This document shows positions 56,446-64,000 of a stretch of DNA of 64,000 bases, piece after piece (the first letter of the stretch is position 1; every line of letters starts with the position of its first letter). This DNA is from Noviherbaspirillum sp. UKPF54. GTDB taxonomy: Bacteria; Pseudomonadota; Gammaproteobacteria; Burkholderiales; Burkholderiaceae_D. Both the position numbers and the translations under genes were made by a program. Below the pieces are notes generated by a model, which made no database searches, was not told where the DNA came from, and was given only the letters and a program-made list of their open reading frames with translations. The stretch is from assembly GCF_007874125.1 (NCBI RefSeq), contig NZ_CP040128.1, positions 4,340,001 to 4,404,000 on the forward strand. The letters are read 5' to 3'.

Positions 56446-59412
56446 ATGTCAGATCGCTATCAGTGCGTACGCGGCCACGAAAACCCATTCATGAAACTTC
56501 TGTTCCAAGAAGCACAACAGGCTGAAAACCTCTATCGCCTGATCATCGACAATGCGCTCGACGCATTCATTGCCATCGATCAGCAAAGCAACATTCTCGA
56601 CTGGAGCGTGCAGGCGGAAAATACCTTCGGCTGGAGCAAGCAGGAAGTGCTCGGCCGCCCTCTGGTCGATACCATCATCCCGCAGCGTTACCGCGCCGCC
56701 CACCTGGAAGGCATGCGGCGCTATCTGGCCGACGGCAGCGGGCGCTTCCTGAGCCGCCGCGTCGAGATTATCGCCTGCCATCGGGACCAGCGCGAAATTC
56801 CGATCGAGCTGACGGTGACGCCGATCCGCTCGTCCGAGCGGGTGATTTTCTTCGCTTCGCTGCGCGACATTTCGGAGCGGCGCGCGCTGGAGGATGAAGT
56901 GCGCCGTCAAGCCAACATCACCCGCTCGATCATCGACAGCATGGCCGCCGCCGTCACCGTCGCCGATCCGTCCGGACAACTCGTTCTGGTGAATCCGGCC
57001 GCGCAGCGCCTGCTTAACCTCCGTTCGGCCGACCACGCACCGGAACATTCCTATCTTTCCTTCCAGCTGCTGCAGCCGGACGGAAAGAGCGAATACCCGG
57101 AGAGCGAGCGGCCGATGGCGCGCGCGCTGCGCGGCGAAGCGGTCGACGGCCTGCTTGCGCTCGTGCGCCACGCCGCCGCGTCCGACGGCATCTGGGTCAA
57201 CTGCAATGCGCGCCCGCTGGCCGATGAGCATGGCGCGCCCGCCGGCGGCGTGGTGGTGTTCCACGACGTTACCGAGCTGCGCCGCAATGGGGAAGCGGCT
57301 GCGTTGCAGGCGCGCCGCCTGCAGGAACAGGCCAGCCTGCTCGACCTGGCGCATGACGCGATCATGGTGCGCACCATGGATGACGTCGTCACGTACTGGA
57401 ACCGCAGCGCGGAAAAGCTGTACGGCTACAGCAGGGAAGAGGCGACCGGCACCGTCAGCCATGTCCTGCTCCGGACGCAATTTTTCACGCCGCTCGAGCG
57501 CATCCGTGCCATCGTGCGCGAGCAGCAGTACTGGGAAGGTGAACTGATCCACGTCAGCAAGGCCGGCAAGGAAATCACCGTGTTCAGCCAGTGGGCGCTG
57601 GAAGTCAACGAATCGGGGCCGTCGCGTTACCTGGAAATCAACACCGACGTCACGCAAGCGCGCCAGACCGAGCGCGCGCTGCGCGCGTCGCAGCAGGATT
57701 TCCGCGCCCTGGTGGAGGCGTCGACCGACTACGCCATCGTGATGCTGGATCCGGACGGCGGCATCCTGAGCTGGAATTCCGGCGCGCAGATCATGTTCGG
57801 CTTCTCGGCGCAGGAAGCCATCGGCCAGAATATCGCGCGCCTGTTTACGCCGGAAGACCGCGAGTGCGGCGAGTCCGAGCGCGAGCTGGACGAAGCGCGG
57901 AACGCCGGCCGTGCCGACAACGAGCGCTGGCACCTGCGGCGCGACGGCACGCGCTTCTGGGCCGCCGGCGTGGTCGCGCCGCTATGGCACGAGGGCGGCC
58001 CGCTGCGCGGCTTCGTGAAGATCATGCGCGACCACACCCGGCGCCACCTGGACGAGGAGCAGACGCAGTTCCTGGCCAATCACGACGGATTGACCGGCCT
58101 GCCCAACCGCGTGTACTTCAGCAACCAGCTGCACAAGTCGATCGCGCTGTCGGAGCGCAATGACGTGCCGCTGGCGGTGCTGCTGCTCGACCTGGACCGC
58201 TTCAAGCAGGTCAACGACACGCTCGGCCACCACGCCGGCGACCTGCTGTTGAAGGAAGTGGCCTTGCGCATCCTGTCGTCGGTGCGCGAAACCGACTTTG
58301 TCGCGCGCCTGGGCGGCGACGAATTCGTGATCATCCAGAAGGATGTCACGCAGCCGGATGCATCCGAAACCCTCGCCAGGAAGCTGATCCTCGAAATGGG
58401 CCGGCCGTACCTGATCGAGTCGCATGAAGTCATCAGCGGCACCAGCATCGGCATCAGCCTGTATCCGGATGACGCGCGCAACTCGGTCGACTTGATCAAG
58501 CGCGCCGACCTGGCGCTGTACCGCGCGAAAAACGCGGGCCGCCACACCTATCAGTTCTACACGCCGGACCTGTTTGCCGAGCAGGCCTGGAAGAAGGACC
58601 GCGAGGCGGCCCTGCGCAGCGCGCTGCTGCACGAGCAGTTCGAGCTGCACTACCTGCCGCAGGTCGAACTCGACAGCTGGAAGATATCGACGGTGGAGGC
58701 GCTCTTGCGCTGGAAGGCGACCGAGATGGAGCTGGTGCTGCCGCAGGACTTTTTGGACATCGCCGAAGACAGCGGCCTGATCGTCGAGATCGGCGAATGG
58801 GTGCTGCGGCGCTCCTGCCGGCAATTGCGAGAATGGCAACTGCACGGCCTGAGCGAGCTGAGCCTGTCGATCAACTGTTCGGCGCGCCAGTTCCGCGATC
58901 CGAAGTTCGTCACCAAGATACCGGCCATCGCCGACGAAGCCGGTGTCGCCTATTCCAGCCTGGAGCTGGAAGTGCCGGAAGCGCTGCTGGCGCGGCACCC
59001 GGAAATCAAGGCGCAGCTGAGCGAGCTGCGCGCGCTCGGCATGCGCGTGACGATCGATAATTTCGGCACTGGCGCCACCGCGCTGGTGGACCTGAAGGAT
59101 TTCCGGATCGATGCGCTGAAAATCGACAAGGCTTTCGTGCAGCACCTGCCGCACCGGCGCGAGGATTCTGCCATCGCCTCGGCCATCATCAGCCTGGCCC
59201 ACAACCTTGGCATCAAGGTCGCCGCCGGCGGCGTGGAAACGGCCGAGCAGCTGGCCTACCTGAAGGCGCGCGACTGTACCAGCGCGCAAGGCTTCATCTT
59301 CAGCCCTCCGCTGCCGGCGGACAAGATCGAGGAGCTGATGCTCTCGGGGAGCTGGGCACGCATCAACCGCTGGGGCGGCGCCGATGCGGCGGGAGCACTG
59401 GAGCTGCATTAA
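56446..59412 (+). CDS. Multi-PAS GGDEF protein with degenerate EAL domain
   Basis: 988 residues from ATG 56446 (CGGAAG upstream; an earlier ATG at 56386 is less likely). Four PAS units: about 25-145 (NALDAFIAIDQQSNILDWS), 150-275, 280-405 (AHDAIMVRTMDDVVTYWN) and 410-540 (DYAIVMLDPDGGILSWNSG). GGDEF is intact (RLGGDEFVII near 622) with I-site RETD. In the EAL domain the motif VEALLRW is kept (about 751). However, the catalytic DD pair reads DN (Asn872) and EGVE reads GGVE (Gly928). It is therefore probably a cyclase whose EAL is a binding or regulatory domain. Confidence 0.9.
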   Translation: MSDRYQCVRGHENPFMKLLFQEAQQAENLYRLIIDNALDAFIAIDQQSNILDWSVQAENTFGWSKQEVLGRPLVDTIIPQRYRAAHLEGMRRYLADGSGRFLSRRVEIIACHRDQREIPIELTVTPIRSSERVIFFASLRDISERRALEDEVRRQANITRSIIDSMAAAVTVADPSGQLVLVNPAAQRLLNLRSADHAPEHSYLSFQLLQPDGKSEYPESERPMARALRGEAVDGLLALVRHAAASDGIWVNCNARPLADEHGAPAGGVVVFHDVTELRRNGEAAALQARRLQEQASLLDLAHDAIMVRTMDDVVTYWNRSAEKLYGYSREEATGTVSHVLLRTQFFTPLERIRAIVREQQYWEGELIHVSKAGKEITVFSQWALEVNESGPSRYLEINTDVTQARQTERALRASQQDFRALVEASTDYAIVMLDPDGGILSWNSGAQIMFGFSAQEAIGQNIARLFTPEDRECGESERELDEARNAGRADNERWHLRRDGTRFWAAGVVAPLWHEGGPLRGFVKIMRDHTRRHLDEEQTQFLANHDGLTGLPNRVYFSNQLHKSIALSERNDVPLAVLLLDLDRFKQVNDTLGHHAGDLLLKEVALRILSSVRETDFVARLGGDEFVIIQKDVTQPDASETLARKLILEMGRPYLIESHEVISGTSIGISLYPDDARNSVDLIKRADLALYRAKNAGRHTYQFYTPDLFAEQAWKKDREAALRSALLHEQFELHYLPQVELDSWKISTVEALLRWKATEMELVLPQDFLDIAEDSGLIVEIGEWVLRRSCRQLREWQLHGLSELSLSINCSARQFRDPKFVTKIPAIADEAGVAYSSLELEVPEALLARHPEIKAQLSELRALGMRVTIDNFGTGATALVDLKDFRIDALKIDKAFVQHLPHRREDSAIASAIISLAHNLGIKVAAGGVETAEQLAYLKARDCTSAQGFIFSPPLPADKIEELMLSGSWARINRWGGADAAGALELH

Positions 59413-59619
59413 CCGCGCAAAAAGTATGACTCGGAAATGTCCTACGTCGTTCGTTGATTCGCTGACGCTGATTTTCAGCCACATGCGGATGGTGGAACGG
59501 GCGCGGGATTGCGATACTGCCGCATCGGCTTGCCGCTGCTGTGCTTCGCCACCGATGCGCGTGGCCGACAAGCCGCATTCCCCTCCCGCTCCACCCAACC
59601 ACACCATCAGGAGACCGCC

Positions 59620-60453
59620 TTGCACAATCACATCGCCGATTTTTCCTCCGTATCGGTCAATCCGGCGCTTCTTGCCGACACCGGATTACAGCGTACCTCC
59701 CGGCTGTGGTCGACGCTCAAGGAAGTGTGCAGCCTGCTGCGCATTCCCGACGACGCCGCCTACGGGCAGCACGACACGCTCTTCCAGCATGTGCAGTTCA
59801 AGGCCGGCCAGCGCATCCATACCATCGGGCAGCCGTTCGACATGCTGTACATCGTCAATTCCGGTTTCCTCAAGACGGTGGCCATCGATGTGTTCGGCAA
59901 CGAGCAGGTATTGAGCTTCCCGATGAAAGGCGACCTGTTCGGCGTGGACGGCATCCACGGCAAGCGCTACGAATCGGAAGCGGTCGCGCTCTCCAACTGC
60001 GACATCATCCTAGTGCCGTTCAAGAAATTCACGTCGATCGGCAAGCTCCACCCGGAACTGGAAACGGCGATCTATTCCGTCATGAGTCGCGAACTGATCC
60101 GTGAACAGGCCATGGTGAGCATGCTCGGCTCGCTGTCGGCCGAGGCGCGCGTGGCCCGCTTCCTGGTGAGTCTGTCGGAGCGGTTTACCGAGATGGGCTA
60201 TTCGGGGCGGCAGTTCAACCTGCGCATGACGCGCCACGAAATCGGCAGCTATCTCGGCCTGACGCTGGAGACGGTCAGCCGCACGCTGTCGGCCTTCAAT
60301 GAAATGGGCCTGATCACGGTCGACCAGCGGGCCATCGAAATCAAGGATTGTGCGGCATTGCGCACGCTGCGCCGCCTGCCGCCATCGCGCGGACGCACCA
60401 AGCAGGCCGCTGCGCTCGCCACCCAGGGGCCGGACCAGCTCGCCGCCATCTAA
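59620..60453 (+). CDS. Crp/Fnr family regulator without N-terminal cysteine cluster
   Basis: 277 residues from a TTG at 59620, chosen for AGGAGACCGCC just upstream; an ATG at 59509 would add 37 residues of poor character. Cyclic-nucleotide-type sensor domain (FKAGQRIHTIGQPFDMLYIVNSGFLKT). FNR-type winged helix (MTRHEIGSYLGLTLETVSRTLSAFN) whose E-T-V-S-R recognition segment is that of proteins binding TTGAT-type boxes. Residues 1-36 contain no Cys, so the FNR 4Fe-4S triad is absent. Single Cys occur at 37 and 127 (NCDIILVPF, near FNR Cys122). Its signal is unknown. It could bind the FNR-like sites in this window. Confidence 0.85.
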   Translation: MHNHIADFSSVSVNPALLADTGLQRTSRLWSTLKEVCSLLRIPDDAAYGQHDTLFQHVQFKAGQRIHTIGQPFDMLYIVNSGFLKTVAIDVFGNEQVLSFPMKGDLFGVDGIHGKRYESEAVALSNCDIILVPFKKFTSIGKLHPELETAIYSVMSRELIREQAMVSMLGSLSAEARVARFLVSLSERFTEMGYSGRQFNLRMTRHEIGSYLGLTLETVSRTLSAFNEMGLITVDQRAIEIKDCAALRTLRRLPPSRGRTKQAAALATQGPDQLAAI

Positions 60454-60587
60454 GAACCCGCGCGGCTCGCGCAAACCTTTGCCGTCGACATGCGGCGGCA
60501 ACGTCTCGGGGTAACGATTCAGCGGCGCTTCAGTAGACGCTCAGCGGCCCGGCGCGGCTGCCCGCAGGCGGCCCCGCCGGCAAGCAG

Positions 60588-61073
60588 TCACAGCGCCCGG
60601 ATCTCCGCCGGGTTGACCGGTTCCGCAAACGGCATACGGGTTTCCAGCCGCTCCTCGAATTCCTTGTCGAGCTGCCCGCGCCGCTGCAGGAACTCGCGCA
60701 CCTCGCGCAGCCACAGCCGCTTGTCGCTCAGGCCGGAGTCGTCGCCGAGGGAATAGGTTTCCCGGTTGCCAAACAGATAGTCGGCCTCGGTCGGCTGCAG
60801 GCTGAAAATGCGCGCCATGATCTGCGCCTCTGCGCCGCTTGGCACCGATTCGTCTTGGTAGCGCAGGCGCATGCCGTCGTTCGAGAGCGACAACCCGAGC
60901 GCGGTAAAGCGTGGATGTTGGGCAAGCCAGCCGGCGGGCGAGCAGATAGTGCCTTGCGCCAACGATTCACCCTTGGCCGTTTGCAGGCTGCCGAGCGCGA
61001 TCGCGGTTTCGGGAATGCCATCGATAATGGCATAGGCGTCCTTGAGCAGTTCATAGTCGGGGCTGGTGTTCAT
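60588..61073 (-). CDS. Hypothetical protein, 161 aa
   Basis: Starts at ATG 61073 with AAAGGA about 7 nt upstream. N-terminal half: DYELLKDAYAIIDGIPETAIALGSLQTAKGESL, then GTICSPAGWLAQHPRFTALGL. C-terminal half, acidic and helical: IMARIFSLQPTEADYLFGNRETYS ending VREFLQRRGQLDKEFEERL. It is soluble, with one Cys. I do not recognise the family with confidence; the SPAGWLAxHPxF pattern looks like a conserved small-protein motif. It stands alone, downstream of the GGDEF-EAL gene at 61304 on the same strand. Confidence 0.6.
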   Translation of the reverse strand: MNTSPDYELLKDAYAIIDGIPETAIALGSLQTAKGESLAQGTICSPAGWLAQHPRFTALGLSLSNDGMRLRYQDESVPSGAEAQIMARIFSLQPTEADYLFGNRETYSLGDDSGLSDKRLWLREVREFLQRRGQLDKEFEERLETRMPFAEPVNPAEIRAL

Positions 61074-61303
61074 CGCGGATCCTTTCGGTGTGGATTGCAG
61101 TGGGCAAGTTTGACGCGGAAACGTATGTGCGTTTCACGAAGTTTTTCTGCAATAGACAAAAAAGCCCGCAGAGCGTTTGCCCTCCGCATTAGATTTACCG
61201 CAATCATCATGTCTGCTTCTTGGAAAACGGCATGCCGTGGCGCACAGCCGACGATATGCGTTCGAATGACACGGCGCGAGATCGAGATGGCGCGCGCCCG
61301 GCA

Positions 61304-64000
61304 TCATGCCGTCGACGGGAAGAACCAGCGCGGGAGGATCGGCTGCGTGTCGGACGGCGGCAGCGGATGCGAGATGAAGAAGCCTTGCACCTCGTCGCAA
61401 CGCAAGCGCTTGAGCGCGATGATTTGCTCGATCGATTCGACGCCTTCGGCCACCACCCGCATGCCCAGTGCGTGCGCCATGGTGATGATGGCGGTGATGA
61501 GGGCGGTGCCGCCGGTGGAGTTTGCCATGTCTTTCGTGAATGCGCGGTCGACCTTGATCACGTCGAAGTCGAGCCGCTGCAGTTGCGACAGCGACGAGTA
61601 ACCGGTGCCGAAATCATCGACCAGCAGCTTCATGCCCATCTGCTGGATCGCCTTCAGGGTTTCCACCACGTTCTGGCCTTCCTCGATCATTGACGATTCG
61701 GTCAGTTCGATTTCGATTAGCGCAGGATCGATGCGATAGCGGGACAGGCAGGCGGAAAGGGTCTTCACGACGTTCGATTCGCGGAATTGCTTGGCAGAGA
61801 CATTAATCGACACCGGCACCAATTCCTGGCCTTGCTTTGCCCAGCTGGCGACCTGGGCAAAGACTTTTTCGATCACCTGTTCGCCAAGCGATATGATGAG
61901 TCCGGTTTCTTCCGCCAGCGGAATGAATTCGTTCGGGCCGACGATGCCGCGCGTCGGATGCGCCCAGCGCACCAGCGCTTCCATGCTGGACGTGATGCCG
62001 GTGGAAACGTCCACGCGCGGCTGGAAGTACATCACGAACTGGTCGTATTCCAGCGCATGGCGGAGTTCCGCCTCGTTGCGATGGCGCTGGAGGATGGCTT
62101 CCGAGTATTGCTGGTCGAAGAAGCGGTAGGTGCCTTTGCCAGTGGTCTTGACTGAATACATCGCGATGTCGGCATTGTTGAGCAGCGTGTTGGCGTCCGT
62201 GCCGTTGATCGGATACAGGCTGATCCCGATTGACGCGCCGATCGAGCGCGTGCCCTGGGTGATGCGAAACTCGGTGCGGAAGGCGTCCAAGATGCGGTCG
62301 GCTACGTGTGCGGCATCCAATGCGTGACCGATGCGTTCGAGAATGACGAGAAACTCGTCGCCGCCGATGCGCACCACGTGGTCGTGCGGCCGGGTCGCGT
62401 CGCGCAGCCGCTGCGCCGCGTTGCGCAGGATGTCGTCGCCGGCGCTGTGCCCCATCGTGTCGTTGACCGCCTTGAATCCGTCGAGGTCAATGAACAGCAG
62501 CGCGATCATGCGGCGTGCGATGGCGGCCTGGTCGACAGCACGCGGCAGGTAGGAATTGAGCCAGTGCCGGTTGGGCAGCCCGGTCAGCGCATCCTCATTG
62601 CCGCGGCGTTCCAGCTCGGCCACATGGGTTTTTAACTGACTAATGTCGCGCAGGGTGATTGCCAGATCGTCGTTCGGGCGGGAGATGCGGATATGCAGCC
62701 ATTTGGGACCGTTCTCCACCCCGAGGGCAGCCATTTCGGATTCGCCCTCGTAGAAGCGTGTTTTCATCGCCCGGCACAGCATGCGCATGGCGCGCTCGGC
62801 AGCCACGCCTTGGTACATCAGGGAAATCTTTTGGCCGATAAGTTCTTCCCGGCGATAACGCAAGAGGTTCGCGCCGCGTTCGTTGCAGTCGATGATTTCA
62901 AAGTCGTCGATTCTCTCGTTGGTGCCATAGACCGGATGCGCAATGAGGAAACCGTCGTTGCCGACTTCCGTTGCTATTCGGTAAGTGGATTGCATCACCA
63001 GCAACTCATGCCGCCGCCACATAATGTGCAGCGTCACGAGCATTGCAATCAACGTCACCAGCGCTAGCAAGGCCGTTGCCCACCAGCCTTGCCTGAGCGA
63101 CTCTTTCCGGTCCGCCCAATATGGCGCAAGGGCGGTTTCCTCATCGATACCTGCGACGGTGATCATTTTGTAACCGGAAGTAGCGTGCCAGCCAACAAAA
63201 CGCGTGCGTTGGTCGGCAAACCACTCTTTTCCGTTCAGAACTGTGCTGCCGGCAGAGGCGGAGAATGGCAGTGAATGCAGCACGGCGGCCTTGTCGCTAT
63301 GGGGAAGAAACACCTCGTCGCCGATCCGGGCCAGGCGCATCACCTTGTCGGCGCTGAGGATGCCGATGAAGCCGGTATCCTTCAGCACCACTTTGTCGTA
63401 CCCGGAAATAAAATACTCAGGCGCCACCGACACCAGGACAATGCCACGGAAATTGCCGTTTTTATCTTCGAGGCGGCGGGTAAAGGGAACCACCGGGGTT
63501 TTCGAAAAATTGCCGAGGCGCGCGGTGCCAATGTAGAACAAGTCATGCGCGTCGAGTTGGGCCCTGAAATAGGGTTCCTGCGCAATATTGACGCGGCTGG
63601 CGGACGGAATCGTACTGGTACGCAGGTTGCCGGCGGCATCGATGATGCTTACGTAAAAGCCCGCCTGCGCCGTGAACAGCCCGCTACCGCCCATCGATTC
63701 CAGCGGAAAGTTGCCCTCCGTGAGCTCATAGCCATTCTTCACGTACAAGGTGATCTGATCGACCGCTTCCAGTGCGCGGTACAAGTGCTGCGCATAGGCG
63801 CGGCTCAAGGTTTCGGCCTCGCGCAACGCGGCGCGTTCTGTCGCCAATTTTTCCTGCTCCAGTTGTCCCAACAGCAGGTGCCAGCCGATCAGGCACAGGA
63901 CGACGGACTTGAGTGGCCAGAGCAGCAGCAGGCCAAGCTTTTTTCTGAGGAAGGGCCAGTCGCCGAAATTAGATTTCAGCTTGGAGCGCCTGCCGATGCC
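61304..64000 (-). CDS. Membrane-anchored dCache-PAS-GGDEF-EAL protein (5' end outside window)
   Basis: The frame is open to the right edge, so the start is missing. The earliest residues seen are cytoplasmic and basic (GRRSKLKSNFGDWPFLRKK), then TM1 (LGLLLLWPLKSVVLCLIGW). A periplasmic Cache-type sensor follows (YEVLTEGNFPLE-like region, FYVSIIDAAGNLRTSTIP, LFYIGTARLGNFSKTPVVPFTRRL). Then TM2 (WWATALLALVTLIAMLVTLH), a PAS domain, GGDEF (RIGGDEFLVIL, I-site RPHD), and EAL with MEALVRW, NVSAKQF, ELTES, DDFGTGYSSL, KVDRAF and EGVES. All catalytic residues for both activities are present. It would report extracellular small molecules. Confidence 0.9.
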   Translation of the reverse strand, partial: GIGRRSKLKSNFGDWPFLRKKLGLLLLWPLKSVVLCLIGWHLLLGQLEQEKLATERAALREAETLSRAYAQHLYRALEAVDQITLYVKNGYELTEGNFPLESMGGSGLFTAQAGFYVSIIDAAGNLRTSTIPSASRVNIAQEPYFRAQLDAHDLFYIGTARLGNFSKTPVVPFTRRLEDKNGNFRGIVLVSVAPEYFISGYDKVVLKDTGFIGILSADKVMRLARIGDEVFLPHSDKAAVLHSLPFSASAGSTVLNGKEWFADQRTRFVGWHATSGYKMITVAGIDEETALAPYWADRKESLRQGWWATALLALVTLIAMLVTLHIMWRRHELLVMQSTYRIATEVGNDGFLIAHPVYGTNERIDDFEIIDCNERGANLLRYRREELIGQKISLMYQGVAAERAMRMLCRAMKTRFYEGESEMAALGVENGPKWLHIRISRPNDDLAITLRDISQLKTHVAELERRGNEDALTGLPNRHWLNSYLPRAVDQAAIARRMIALLFIDLDGFKAVNDTMGHSAGDDILRNAAQRLRDATRPHDHVVRIGGDEFLVILERIGHALDAAHVADRILDAFRTEFRITQGTRSIGASIGISLYPINGTDANTLLNNADIAMYSVKTTGKGTYRFFDQQYSEAILQRHRNEAELRHALEYDQFVMYFQPRVDVSTGITSSMEALVRWAHPTRGIVGPNEFIPLAEETGLIISLGEQVIEKVFAQVASWAKQGQELVPVSINVSAKQFRESNVVKTLSACLSRYRIDPALIEIELTESSMIEEGQNVVETLKAIQQMGMKLLVDDFGTGYSSLSQLQRLDFDVIKVDRAFTKDMANSTGGTALITAIITMAHALGMRVVAEGVESIEQIIALKRLRCDEVQGFFISHPLPPSDTQPILPRWFFPSTA

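Noticed and set aside
61168..61196. Rho-independent terminator after the GGDEF-EAL gene at 61304
   Set aside because: A T run exists on the minus strand, but the stem has two mismatches and a G-U pair in nine positions and lies over 100 nt past the stop; not convincing.

Overview
The window is chromosomal DNA of a GC-rich betaproteobacterium. The gene content (class I PHA synthase, fused isobutyryl-CoA mutase next to a long indolepyruvate:ferredoxin oxidoreductase-type enzyme, Pqi/MCE transport, many chemoreceptors and GGDEF/EAL proteins) fits Burkholderiales, probably Oxalobacteraceae (Herbaspirillum/Noviherbaspirillum-like). That assignment is inference from gene content. I found no rRNA, tRNA, IS element, prophage or CRISPR array. 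Layout: 1-14.3 kb is mixed housekeeping and envelope genes: a partial LpxO-type hydroxylase, a PQ-loop protein, an EF-G paralogue, small proteins, lipoproteins, a YbhB-type protein under an AraC-type regulator, FadL- and OmpW-like barrels, ettA, rarD and a Dph6-like ATP-pyrophosphatase. 14.7-27.7 kb is one long chemotaxis operon: short MCP, cheY, STAS protein, cheA, MCP, MCP, cheW, MCP, cheW, cheR, cheD, cheB. It contains a recent cheW duplication and three receptors with gaplessly alignable signalling domains but different numbers of HAMP modules. 27.7-34.8 kb looks like a gas/redox block: a bacteriohemerythrin, a lipoprotein, a membrane protein, and two adjacent sensors (an MCP and a GGDEF-EAL protein) that each carry a periplasmic c-type heme motif CxxCH. 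Those two genes share an 18/20-identical sequence about 165-170 nt upstream of their start codons. 35.0-38.5 kb is a pqiA-pqiA-pqiB-pqiC operon. 38.7-45.8 kb holds icmF and the 2-oxoacid:ferredoxin oxidoreductase, with a palindromic operator-like site before icmF. 46.0-49.4 kb is a porin / PstS-like binding protein / MCP cassette. 49.6-64 kb holds an Lrp-LysE divergent pair, phaC, four more c-di-GMP proteins (one with a degenerate EAL), a Crp/Fnr regulator lacking the N-terminal cysteine cluster, and a small hypothetical. Overall theme: signal transduction predominates, with six chemoreceptors and five GGDEF proteins (four also with EAL). Several genes have sites resembling the FNR/ANR box (perfect at ompW, 9/10 before the hemerythrin gene, weaker before the two heme sensors). 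One testable picture is therefore that an oxygen/redox regulon links chemotaxis, c-di-GMP and envelope genes. This picture is inference; the individual sites and motifs were read directly.
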